This document shows, piece by piece, positions 25,135 through 32,810 of a stretch of 44,902 bases of DNA. Made by a program: the position numbers and the translations under genes. This stretch comes from Comamonadaceae bacterium. GTDB lineage: Bacteria; Pseudomonadota; Gammaproteobacteria; Burkholderiales; Burkholderiaceae_C. The stretch's first letter is position 1, and each line of letters opens with the position of its first letter. A model generated the notes under the pieces. That model worked only from the letters and a program-made list of their open reading frames with translations, was not told where the DNA came from and did no database searches. Location of the stretch: positions 1 to 44,902 of the forward strand of contig CANBYM010000011.1 of assembly GCA_947373605.1 (NCBI GenBank), given 5' to 3'.

Positions 25135-25401
25135 GGCCGCCCCCCGTGATGAAGACCCGAATGCAATGCAATGCGCACAGCATCACCGTACTGCTCGCCC
25201 TCGCTGGCGGCTTCAAACTCGCTCCGTTCATGACTGCCCTTAAATCGATTGCTTATTTATTGATGGGGCCGCACCATGCGACGGAATCAGTCCCCCCCTG
25301 CGGTTGACTATATCCAGCAAATGATAAAATAGTTTGCTTCACATCAATCGGATGGACGGGGTTTACCCGAGGGTGGAACAAGGGTCTGAGACAATAGGGC
25401 A
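25135..25401. other. Intergenic region between divergent acyl-CoA transferase and M50 protease genes
   Basis: No convincing ORF is seen in 267 bp. The right half contains an AT-rich patch and a promoter-like pair for the M50 gene (separate entry). Near the left end AATGCAATGCAATGC is a short direct repeat (about 25159-25173) just upstream of the acyl-CoA transferase start. No hairpin terminator or RNA gene is recognisable. Confidence 0.5.
25304..25330 (+). promoter_or_regulatory. Possible sigma70 promoter upstream of M50 protease gene
   Basis: TTGACT at 25304-25309 and TAAAAT at 25325-25330 are separated by 15 bp, shorter than the ideal 17. Both hexamers are good, and the ATG lies about 70 bp downstream. 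This is a sequence-only guess. Confidence 0.4.
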
Positions 25402-26070
25402 ATGGACTTTGCTCAACTGATTCAAACCGTTGCGATTTACGCGCTTCCGGTGCTGTTTGCCATCACCATTCACGAGGCAGCGCACGGCTATGCCGCGCGC
25501 TATTTCGGCGACAACACCGCGTGGAACCTGGGCCGCGTTACGCTCAACCCCGGCAAACACATTGACCCCATAGGCACGATCGCGATGCCGCTGTTGCTGT
25601 ACTTTGCAACGGGCGGATCTTTTTTATTCGGTTACGCCAAGCCGGTGCCGGTGCGTTTCGGCAATTTGCGCAATCCCAAGCGCGACATGATTTGGGTGGC
25701 ACTGGCCGGGCCTGCGGCCAATCTGGTGCAGGCGCTGCTGTGGGGCGTGCTATTTTACCTTTTGCAAATCGCAAGCGTCGAAGAGGTCTTCTTCTATGGC
25801 ATGTGCAAGGCAGGCGTCTCTATGAATTTGGGCCTGTTTGTGTTCAACCTGTTTCCACTGCCGCCGCTGGACGGCGGGCGCATCATGGTGGGTCTCTTAC
25901 CCATGCGCCAGGCACTGGCGTTTTCTCGCATCGAGCCTTACGGTTTTTTCATTGTGATTGCACTGATTTACATGCGTGTGCTGGATTCGCTGTGGATGCG
26001 CCCGCTCATGGCTATCAGCAACGCCGCGCTTAACATCATCCTCAGCCCATTGGCCATGCTGGCCAACTGA
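25402..26070 (+). CDS. Site-2 protease family (M50) membrane metalloprotease
   Basis: A 222-residue integral membrane protein. The zinc-binding motif is HEAAH (in ITIHEAAHGYAARYFGD, about 23-27), and the third ligand is in NLFPLPPLDGGRI (about 152-164). This is the small PDZ-less M50 type with about five to six membrane segments, such as B. subtilis YwhC-like proteins. It should cleave substrates in the cytoplasmic membrane; the substrate is unknown. It lies 27 bp upstream of trpS. The ATG at 25402 gives a full N-terminal helix. Confidence 0.92.
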   Translation: MDFAQLIQTVAIYALPVLFAITIHEAAHGYAARYFGDNTAWNLGRVTLNPGKHIDPIGTIAMPLLLYFATGGSFLFGYAKPVPVRFGNLRNPKRDMIWVALAGPAANLVQALLWGVLFYLLQIASVEEVFFYGMCKAGVSMNLGLFVFNLFPLPPLDGGRIMVGLLPMRQALAFSRIEPYGFFIVIALIYMRVLDSLWMRPLMAISNAALNIILSPLAMLAN

Positions 26071-26097
26071 GCTGGCATCAGCTGCACTTTTTCGACC

Positions 26098-27414
26098 ATG
26101 CTTACGACTCCAAATACCCCACCCCCAGTAACCCGCTTCCTGACCGGCATCACCACCAGCGGAACGCCGCATCTGGGCAATTACGTGGGCTCCATCCGCC
26201 CATCGGTGCGAGCCAGTCTGAATGCCGGTGTAGAAAGCTTTTACTTTCTGGCCGACTACCATTCGCTCATCAAAATCGATGAGCCGGCACGCATTCAACG
26301 CTCGACGCTGGAGATCGCTGCAAGCTGGCTGGCGGCGGGCCTAGACCCACAACGCGTGACGTTTTACCGCCAGTCCGATGTGCCGGAGATTCCCGAACTC
26401 ACCTGGTTTCTGACCTGTGTAACCGGCAAAGGCATTCTGAACCGCGCGCATGCTTACAAAGCGTCGGTGGACAAGAACACCGCAGCGGGGGTGGACGCGG
26501 ACTGCGACGTGACCGCCGGTCTGTTCATGTACCCGGTACTGATGGGTGCGGACATTCTGATGTTCAACGCGCACAAAGTGCCTGTGGGGCGCGACCAGAT
26601 TCAGCACATCGAGATGGCGCGCGACATGGCCAACAGCTTCAACCACCGCTATGGCGAACACTTTGTGCCGCCACAGGCCGAGATTGAGGAGTCGGTGGCC
26701 ACCCTGCCCGGTCTGGATGGCCGCAAGATGAGCAAGAGCTACGACAACACCATCCCCTTGTTTTCCAGCCGTGAGCAATTGAAAAAGCTGATTGCCGGCA
26801 TCGTGACCGACTCCCGCGCACCGGGTGAACCCAAGGAATCGGAAGGCTCGGCCCTGTTCCAGATTTATCAGGCCTTTGCCAGCAAGCAAGAAACCGCTGG
26901 CTTGCGCAAAGCCTTTGCAGAAGGCATTGGCTGGGGCGAGGCCAAGCAGATTTTATTTGAGCGCATTGACCGCGAGATTGCCCCCATGCGGGAGCGCTAC
27001 CAGCACCTCATCGACCACCCGCAGGAAGTGGAAGCACTGCTGCTGGCTGGTGCTACCAAAGCCCGCGCCATCGCCACACCGTTTATGGCGCAACTACGCA
27101 GTGCCGTGGGTCTTCGACCGCTCACCACGGGTGCCCAAGTGCATCGGGAAAAAAGCAGCAAAGTTGCCGCTGCCAGCTTCAAGCAATACCGCGAAAAAGA
27201 CGGCAAGTTTTATTTCAAACTGGTTGATGCAGATGGCGCAGTGCTGCTGCAAAGCCTGGCGTTTGACTCCCCCAAAGTGGCGGGACAAACCATTGCAGCG
27301 CTACAGACGCAAGGGACCAAGGCGTTGCCCGAGGCGCTGGCCTTGCTGCAGCCGGTGGCAGCAGAACAGCTCGATGCCGTGCAGGCAGCGTTGGCCGCGT
27401 TGACGGCGCAATAG
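26098..27414 (+). CDS. trpS: Tryptophan-tRNA ligase with C-terminal extension
   Basis: A 438-residue class I synthetase. The HIGH-like motif is TPHLGNYVGS (about 23-32), KMSKS lies in GRKMSKSYDNTIP (about 210), and GADILMFNAHKVPVGRDQIQHIEMARDMA is the Trp/ATP pocket. It charges tRNA-Trp. Bacterial TrpS is usually 330-350 residues; about 75 extra residues follow here. Within them FYFKLVDADGAVLLQSLAFDSPKVAGQTIAALQTQG looks like a YegP/DUF1508 beta-hairpin repeat, and a basic HREKSSKVAAASFKQYREKD segment precedes it. The extension is inferred to help RNA binding. No clear SD precedes the ATG. Confidence 0.93.
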   Translation: MLTTPNTPPPVTRFLTGITTSGTPHLGNYVGSIRPSVRASLNAGVESFYFLADYHSLIKIDEPARIQRSTLEIAASWLAAGLDPQRVTFYRQSDVPEIPELTWFLTCVTGKGILNRAHAYKASVDKNTAAGVDADCDVTAGLFMYPVLMGADILMFNAHKVPVGRDQIQHIEMARDMANSFNHRYGEHFVPPQAEIEESVATLPGLDGRKMSKSYDNTIPLFSSREQLKKLIAGIVTDSRAPGEPKESEGSALFQIYQAFASKQETAGLRKAFAEGIGWGEAKQILFERIDREIAPMRERYQHLIDHPQEVEALLLAGATKARAIATPFMAQLRSAVGLRPLTTGAQVHREKSSKVAAASFKQYREKDGKFYFKLVDADGAVLLQSLAFDSPKVAGQTIAALQTQGTKALPEALALLQPVAAEQLDAVQAALAALTAQ

Positions 27415-27497
27415 GCTGCGGCGCTTCTCGATGAGACGTGCAGCGTGCGCCGAGTTGTGTCAACATTCTGCTTCGCAGTCACTACACCTCAACGCGC

Positions 27498-28127
27498 ATG
27501 AGCAGCTATTCATCGGACATTTATACCGAGCCCCGGGCCGACGTCATCACCCTCAACAACCTCGGGCCCTTGCGCCACATGGCGGGCGTCTGGTCCGGTA
27601 CCCGCGGACTCGATACCAAGCCCAAAGCGGAAGGGCCGAAGAAACAGATTTTTGAAGAGCATTACGAACTGCAACCGATTGATCCGCAGACCAACGGCCC
27701 GCAGCTCTATTACGGCTTGCGTTACCACACGCACGTCACCAAACCCGAACAGACCAAGACTTACCACGACCAGGTGGGCTACTGGCTGTGGGAGCCGGCC
27801 ACCAACACCGTGATTCAATCGCTGGCCATTCCGCGCGGACAAATCGCCATGGCGGTTGGGCATGCCACAGCAGACGCCACGAGCTTTGAGTTGGTGTCCA
27901 ACCGCAACACCACGACGTACGGCATTTGCTCGAATCCGTTTTTGGAAGACGCGTTTCGCACCGACTCGTACCGCATCAAAGTCACCATCAATCCCGATGG
28001 AACCTGGAGCTACGAGACCGACACGGCACTGATGATTCAGGGTCAAGCCGAGCCATTTCACCATACCGACCACAACACTCTGCACAAAATTGCAGAGCCT
28101 ACGCCCAATCCACTGGCGCGTGGTTGA
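27498..28127 (+). CDS. Nitrobindin-like/FABP-type heme-binding beta-barrel protein
   Basis: A 209-residue protein with the DUF1794/nitrobindin pattern: NLGPLRHMAGVWSGTRGLD (the GxWxG motif, about 22-40), YEL-QPIDPQTNGPQLYYGLRY in the middle and DQVGYWLWEPATNTVIQSLAIPRGQIAMAVGHA, the barrel strands seen in nitrobindins. A C-terminal His-rich part (EPFHHTDHNTLHKI) may hold the haem iron, as His does in nitrobindin. Known members bind ferric haem and handle peroxynitrite. The longer frame from 27438 is not favoured; the ATG at 27498 starts the homologous region. Confidence 0.78.
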   Translation: MSSYSSDIYTEPRADVITLNNLGPLRHMAGVWSGTRGLDTKPKAEGPKKQIFEEHYELQPIDPQTNGPQLYYGLRYHTHVTKPEQTKTYHDQVGYWLWEPATNTVIQSLAIPRGQIAMAVGHATADATSFELVSNRNTTTYGICSNPFLEDAFRTDSYRIKVTINPDGTWSYETDTALMIQGQAEPFHHTDHNTLHKIAEPTPNPLARG

Positions 28128-28142
28128 GTCCTGAGGCCGTGC

Positions 28143-28817
28143 TTAAGGCACCATGACCCGGATTTGCAGCAGGCGCCGCGTCTGTTGCAGTGACTCGCTG
28201 TTGTAGGTGGTAGCCTGCGGATTTTTGCCGGTGGCTGCAATGGTGAGCCACTGCGCGAGTGGCGCTGTCACGGTGGTGGACAGGGTTTTGCGGGACTGGG
28301 TTGGCAAGTCTGCACCGTTGCGCTCATCAAACCCGGCTTTTTGCACTTCCAGTTCCACCACGGCAGTTTTACCGCCAATCCACTTCGGATGCACGGTGAT
28401 GCTCTCGCCCGCGTCAAACCAGCTCAGCGCGTTTTGCACAGCCGCTGCACCGTTCCAACCGTTTGCCGTCTTATTGGCAGCAGCAGCGGGAACCGGCGAA
28501 GTCGCAGACCCCGATTTATCCACCTGAACAAAAGCGGACTGGACCCACTGCATCGGCGTAACCGATTGCATCTTTAACGTGGCCTTCTCTCCGTTGCGCA
28601 CCTGCACCATTTGCGGCTCCCACTCGGGGATTGACGCGGCACCGGCTGAATAGGTTTTGCCTGCGCTTGCTGCCCCGCCGTCCGCGCCCTGCGCTTTGGA
28701 CTCGTCAATCTGGCGAAGCTCAATGGTGAGATCGCGCGACGGCAAGCTTGGTGCTGCGATGGCAGAGAACGCAGCTAATACCCATGCATACCGGAAAAAA
28801 AATTTAACAATCTGCAT
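28143..28817 (-). CDS. Exported protein of unknown function
   Basis: A 224-residue protein with an N-terminal hydrophobic segment (FFRYAWVLAAFSAIAAPSLP, about 6-26), which looks like a signal peptide. The rest has a repeated beta pattern, with EPQMVQVRNGEKATLKMQSVTPMQWVQS (about 85-112), a low-complexity Ala/Asn linker, and QNALSWFDAGESITVHPKWIGGKTAVVELEVQKAGFDERNG. The pattern faintly recalls a secretin-N or bacterial Ig-like sheet but I do not recognise it. It is probably periplasmic. It is convergent with the nitrobindin-like gene and 40 bp downstream of the TRAP binding protein gene. Confidence 0.7.
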   Translation of the reverse strand: MQIVKFFFRYAWVLAAFSAIAAPSLPSRDLTIELRQIDESKAQGADGGAASAGKTYSAGAASIPEWEPQMVQVRNGEKATLKMQSVTPMQWVQSAFVQVDKSGSATSPVPAAAANKTANGWNGAAAVQNALSWFDAGESITVHPKWIGGKTAVVELEVQKAGFDERNGADLPTQSRKTLSTTVTAPLAQWLTIAATGKNPQATTYNSESLQQTRRLLQIRVMVP

Positions 28818-28856
28818 TGGTGTCAGGGCTGTGTCTAAGGCGCGCGACTTGCCGCT

Positions 28857-29867
28857 TTACTTCACCGCGTTGATGCGGTCCAGCAATCCCTTGGGCCACT
28901 CTTTGGCGTACTCGGAGTTCAGATAGGCCGTTTGCACAGACTTGCGGAAAGCGTCCACATCGGGGGTCGTGACCTGCATACCTTCCTTCTTGAAAAACTC
29001 CACAATCTGCGCCTCTTCCTTGATGCGGTTTTCGTTGTTGTAAGCGGCAGCCGCCTGCGCAGCGACAGTGACCTTTTGCTTTTGGGCCGCGCTCATACCA
29101 GCCAGCGCCTTGTTGGATATGGAAATAAAAATACCGTCCACCAAATGGCTGGTCAGCACAATTTGCTTGGTCACTTCGTAGAACTTGGCAGCGCGCACAG
29201 TGGGCAGCGGGTTGTCCTGACCGTCAATCGTGCCGCTCTTAAGACCCAGATACACCTCGCCGAAGGCCAGTGGCGTGGGTGTGGCACCCAGCGCTTCGCC
29301 CAGGAACAACCACTCTTTGGAGCCGGGCATGCGCAGCTTGACGCCCTTCAGGTCAGCCGGCACTTTGACCGGACGCGCGTCACGCAAGTTCACCTGGCGG
29401 GTACCCAGATAAACGGTGGATAGCGGCGTCACATCCATCTTATCGGACACCATTTTGAACATCTCGGTACCGATGGGGCCGTTGAAAATCTTTTGCTGTT
29501 GCGCGGGGTCATGCACGATGTAACCGGCGGTGAAGATCGAAAACTCCGGCACCAGCTTGGCAATGTCAAAAGCAGAGATGGACGACAGCTCCAGATTGCC
29601 ACGTGCCATGGCGGCCGGCTCGGTACCTTGCTTGAACAGCGAGGCACTCAAGTTGATTTGCACGTCAAACTCGCCGGGCGCGGACTTTTCCAGGTTCTCT
29701 TTGAACACCGTCCACATCTTGGCATGCCAGTCGTCCGGCACGGCGGGCGTAGAAACGCGCAACACCATTTTGCTTTGTGCCAACGCGGGCAAGCCGGGCA
29801 ATACAGCAGCACCTAGGGCGGCAGTGGCGCCCAATACTTTGCGGCGGGTCATGGAATGGATAGTCAA
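28857..29867 (-). CDS. TRAP transporter substrate-binding protein (DctP family), orphan, TTG start
   Basis: A 336-residue DctP-type protein. The N-terminus MTRRKVLGATAALGAAVLPGLPALAQ is a signal peptide with a twin Arg, close to a Tat motif though lacking the usual Phe-Leu. Family motifs are GVKLRMPGSKEWLFLGEALGATPTPLAFGEVYLGLKSGTIDGQDNPLPTV (about 177-225), where the Arg of KLRMPG binds the carboxylate ligand. Start choice: AAGGAGAG lies 7 bases upstream of TTG at 29867, while the ATG at 29852 has no SD, so TTG is preferred. No DctQ/DctM genes are adjacent, so it is an orphan or serves a distant transporter; the complete TRAP system at 40-43 kb has its own binding protein. Confidence 0.92.
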   Translation of the reverse strand: MTIHSMTRRKVLGATAALGAAVLPGLPALAQSKMVLRVSTPAVPDDWHAKMWTVFKENLEKSAPGEFDVQINLSASLFKQGTEPAAMARGNLELSSISAFDIAKLVPEFSIFTAGYIVHDPAQQQKIFNGPIGTEMFKMVSDKMDVTPLSTVYLGTRQVNLRDARPVKVPADLKGVKLRMPGSKEWLFLGEALGATPTPLAFGEVYLGLKSGTIDGQDNPLPTVRAAKFYEVTKQIVLTSHLVDGIFISISNKALAGMSAAQKQKVTVAAQAAAAYNNENRIKEEAQIVEFFKKEGMQVTTPDVDAFRKSVQTAYLNSEYAKEWPKGLLDRINAVK

Positions 29868-29982
29868 GTCTCTCTCCTTATGAATTTTTAAATGGCAATG
29901 CCCGACGATACGCTAGCGGTGGGTCTTTTCAACTCAGTGTTAACCATCTTGTTCAAGATCCGCCCTGTTACTGCCCCGATAC

Positions 29983-30522
29983 CTACAGACTGCGCTCTTC
30001 CAGGCGTTTGGCCAGAATAGCCGCAATATTTTTGTAGATGAGATGGGCACTTTGCGGATGCGCATCGATGTGCACACGCTCAAAGCACAGTGCAGCGCAG
30101 TCCCGCTCGGCTACCACGGTGGCCGTGCGAATGTCATCACGCACCAACGCCATTTCACCGAAACACTCGCCCGCGCCCATGCGGGCTAGCACCACATCCC
30201 GACCTTCGTGCATTTTTTGCACAGCCACCGCTCCGACGATGATCACGTAAAAAGATTTCCCCACATCGCCTTCTTTGAACACGACGCTGGCCGCTTTAAA
30301 CTGTCGCAGCTCGGCAATGTCCAGCGTGCTCAGCAGGCTCTCATGCGGCATGCCTGCAAAAATGGCCACGCTATTTGCAATTTTTTTGACAATCTGCGCA
30401 TCGAGTTTGATGGAAGGCCCAGCCGACTTGGGTTGCGCGGGAGGGATGGTGTCTGCGATGTACTTGGCCCCCACGTTCTGGGCAAACAGATAGGCGACGT
30501 CGGGGTCTACTCTGGTGCTCAT
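29983..30522 (-). CDS. Cyclic-nucleotide-binding domain protein
   Basis: A 179-residue protein: about 60 N-terminal residues without known motif, then a CNB domain with FKAASVVFKEGDVGKSFYVIIVGAVAVQKM and the phosphate-binding cassette CFGEMALVRDDIRTATVVAERD (Glu and Arg retained), ending in a helical lid. There is no DNA-binding helix-turn-helix at the C-terminus. It is divergent from the SulP-STAS-CNB fusion gene by about 45 bp, so the two share a control region. It is probably a regulatory cAMP/cGMP sensor protein. Confidence 0.88.
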   Translation of the reverse strand: MSTRVDPDVAYLFAQNVGAKYIADTIPPAQPKSAGPSIKLDAQIVKKIANSVAIFAGMPHESLLSTLDIAELRQFKAASVVFKEGDVGKSFYVIIVGAVAVQKMHEGRDVVLARMGAGECFGEMALVRDDIRTATVVAERDCAALCFERVHIDAHPQSAHLIYKNIAAILAKRLEERSL

Positions 30523-30567
30523 GGGTGAAGCCCTGTCGATATAAAGTTGAAATTATCTGGCATTAAG

Positions 30568-32796
30568 ATGCAAACAATACAAGACAACAACTCGCAGGGA
30601 CCGTTAGTGAGCGCCAAGCATACCGAAATCCGGGCCGGCATTGAAGCGGCTCTTCAGGGCTTACCGGCTGCGCTGGTACCCATTTTGCTGTTCCAGGGCG
30701 TGTTCGGCAGTCTCGGGCTGGGCGCCGGGTTCTGGGCCGCGCTGGTGACTGCCACGGCAGCGGCGGCGGTAAGCCTGCTGATGCGCGGGCAGGTAGCCAT
30801 GCTATTCGGCTCGCGGGGCGCGTCGCTATCGGTCTATGTGGCGCTCGTCGTGCATCTGGTTCAGGCGCAGCCCGCAAGCAATGGCTTAAGTGCATTAACC
30901 GCTGTGCAACTCAGCACGGCGATGGGGGCGGCAAGCCTGTTGTACCTGGGCGCTTCGGGACTGATCGTCCTTGTCGCGCTAGCACGGGTGGGCAATGTGT
31001 TTCGCATGATTCCGGCGCCTGTCAACAGTGGCATCGCCAATGGCACTGCACTGGGCTTTTGCTGGCTGGCGATTAAACACGTGATGTCTGGCAGCAGCGC
31101 CGCGCTGCTGACCGCGCTGGTCATGGTGACCTGCTTTCTGGTTCGTCCACCTGCGCTGCTCAAGAAGCTGCCGTCCGTCGTGATCGCGTTAATTTGCGGT
31201 ATTGCAATCGCTTTAGTGTTGGAGCCGCACGTCACACCACTGGCGGGCGCCGCCACTCCGGGAACGCGCTGGGTCTCTTTGCAACTCTGGCAAAGCTTGC
31301 CACAAACGGAACTGGTGCGCCTTCTCATCACCGGACTCCCCGGCGCGCTCACGCTGGCTTTGGTCTTGATACTGGAGACTTTCACCACAGCAGGCATGAT
31401 GCAAACCCGTTTCGGTGTGCGCATTGAACCGGACCACGAGCTGATGATTCTGGGTGCGTCCAACGCTGTGAGCGCCGTCCTTGGCGGCACGCCCATTGCC
31501 ATGCAGCCGGTACGCAGCATGGCCAACTGGGTAGCGGGCGGGCGCACACGCTGGTCGTCGGTATCTGCACTGGTTTTTACCGGCATTTTGTTGCTGTTTG
31601 CAGGCGACTGGCTGATCGTATTGCCCGCGGGTATGGTTGCCGGCCTGTTGCTGATACAAGCGTGCCTGCAAGCCGATCGGGTATTTCTGGCCAACATGAA
31701 AGACATTTTGCTTAAGCGCCAATGGCTCGTTGACGGGCGCCTGGATATCGGTTTCTGGATCGCCTTCTCGATGGCGCTGGTTGCGTTTTTCGGCAGTCTG
31801 GTGTGGGCTTGCTCCATCGGCATTGCCTTGTCTTCACTGGTTGTATTGCGCCGGGTGTCGACCAACCTCACAGCGCGCTGGGCCTACATTGATCAGGTGC
31901 ACTCCAGGCGGGTGCGCAGCGCCTCCGAAGCTGCCAATTTGCAACGCATGGCCAAGCGCGTTGCGGCGTTGCGGTTGACCGGGCATCTTTTTTTCGGCAA
32001 CAGTACGCGTCTGACGCAACTGGTGGATGAGTTGCACGCCGACGCGCGCTGCGTAGTGCTGGACGTGGCGCGTGTAACGGATGTGGACCCCAGCGGCTCA
32101 GCGGCCATTGTGTGGATCATTAAGGCGCTACAGGACCGCAGCATCACGGTATTCTTAACCGGCCTCGCACTGACACGCTCCACCGAACTGCATCTGGTGT
32201 TACAGAATTTCAGCGGGACACAGACGGCTGTCGACATGGACCGGGGCCTGGAGGCCTGCGAAGAAATGGTGTTGCAAAATGCCACGGTGCTGGCCATGCC
32301 GTTGATGCGCACCCCGCTGCAGGGTAACGTGTTGGTGCATGACCTAAGCCCGGAAGAAATAGCGCTCGTATTGGAGTTGGGCGAGCACCGTGAGGTCCCC
32401 AAAGGCCAGCCGTTGTTCAAGCGTGACGCGCAGGCCGATGGTATCTGGCTGCTGGAAGAAGGCATGGTCAGCATTCTGGCCAACGACAGCACTGTATCTG
32501 CGCGGCTGTCCACCTTCGGGCCGGGGCAATTCGTGGGGGAAATGGGGTTTATCGACGGCAAGACGCGCTCGGCCACCGCCATGGCGGATTCGACGGTTGC
32601 AGCCTTTTTACTCAGTCGCCAGGCCATCGAAACTTTGGTGCGCGACCAACCCGCGACCGCCATCAAAATCACCCGCAACATCGCGCGCGAACTGTCTTAC
32701 CGGGTACGCAGCACGTCCGCACTCGTGGCTGAAGAGGCGAACGATGAGCCCAGCGGTTGGCACAACAGCACGCTGGGTGCGCCAAACCAAAGCTGA
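30568..32796 (+). CDS. SulP-family anion transporter with STAS and cyclic-nucleotide-binding domains
   Basis: About 742 residues. Residues about 20-430 form the SulP membrane part with 12 or so helices (KLPSVVIALICGIAIALVL, FGVRIEPDHELMILGASNAVSAVLGGTPIAMQPVRSMANWVAGGRTRWSS). A STAS domain follows (about 450-560; DVARVTDVDPSGSAAIVWIIKAL with the Ser loop), and then a CNB domain (about 600-720; FVGEMGFIDGKTRSATAMADS with Glu and Arg kept). SulP proteins import sulfate, bicarbonate or dicarboxylates. The C-terminal CNB domain is unusual and should couple uptake to cAMP or cGMP. An upstream TTG at 30547 is possible, but the ATG at 30568 is preferred. Confidence 0.9.
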   Translation: MQTIQDNNSQGPLVSAKHTEIRAGIEAALQGLPAALVPILLFQGVFGSLGLGAGFWAALVTATAAAAVSLLMRGQVAMLFGSRGASLSVYVALVVHLVQAQPASNGLSALTAVQLSTAMGAASLLYLGASGLIVLVALARVGNVFRMIPAPVNSGIANGTALGFCWLAIKHVMSGSSAALLTALVMVTCFLVRPPALLKKLPSVVIALICGIAIALVLEPHVTPLAGAATPGTRWVSLQLWQSLPQTELVRLLITGLPGALTLALVLILETFTTAGMMQTRFGVRIEPDHELMILGASNAVSAVLGGTPIAMQPVRSMANWVAGGRTRWSSVSALVFTGILLLFAGDWLIVLPAGMVAGLLLIQACLQADRVFLANMKDILLKRQWLVDGRLDIGFWIAFSMALVAFFGSLVWACSIGIALSSLVVLRRVSTNLTARWAYIDQVHSRRVRSASEAANLQRMAKRVAALRLTGHLFFGNSTRLTQLVDELHADARCVVLDVARVTDVDPSGSAAIVWIIKALQDRSITVFLTGLALTRSTELHLVLQNFSGTQTAVDMDRGLEACEEMVLQNATVLAMPLMRTPLQGNVLVHDLSPEEIALVLELGEHREVPKGQPLFKRDAQADGIWLLEEGMVSILANDSTVSARLSTFGPGQFVGEMGFIDGKTRSATAMADSTVAAFLLSRQAIETLVRDQPATAIKITRNIARELSYRVRSTSALVAEEANDEPSGWHNSTLGAPNQS

Positions 32797-32810
32797 GTGG
32801 TCACCGGGGG

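Noticed and set aside
30861..31871. Minus-strand 336-codon frame inside the SulP gene
   Set aside because: Antisense of the SulP membrane region; no recognisable domain.
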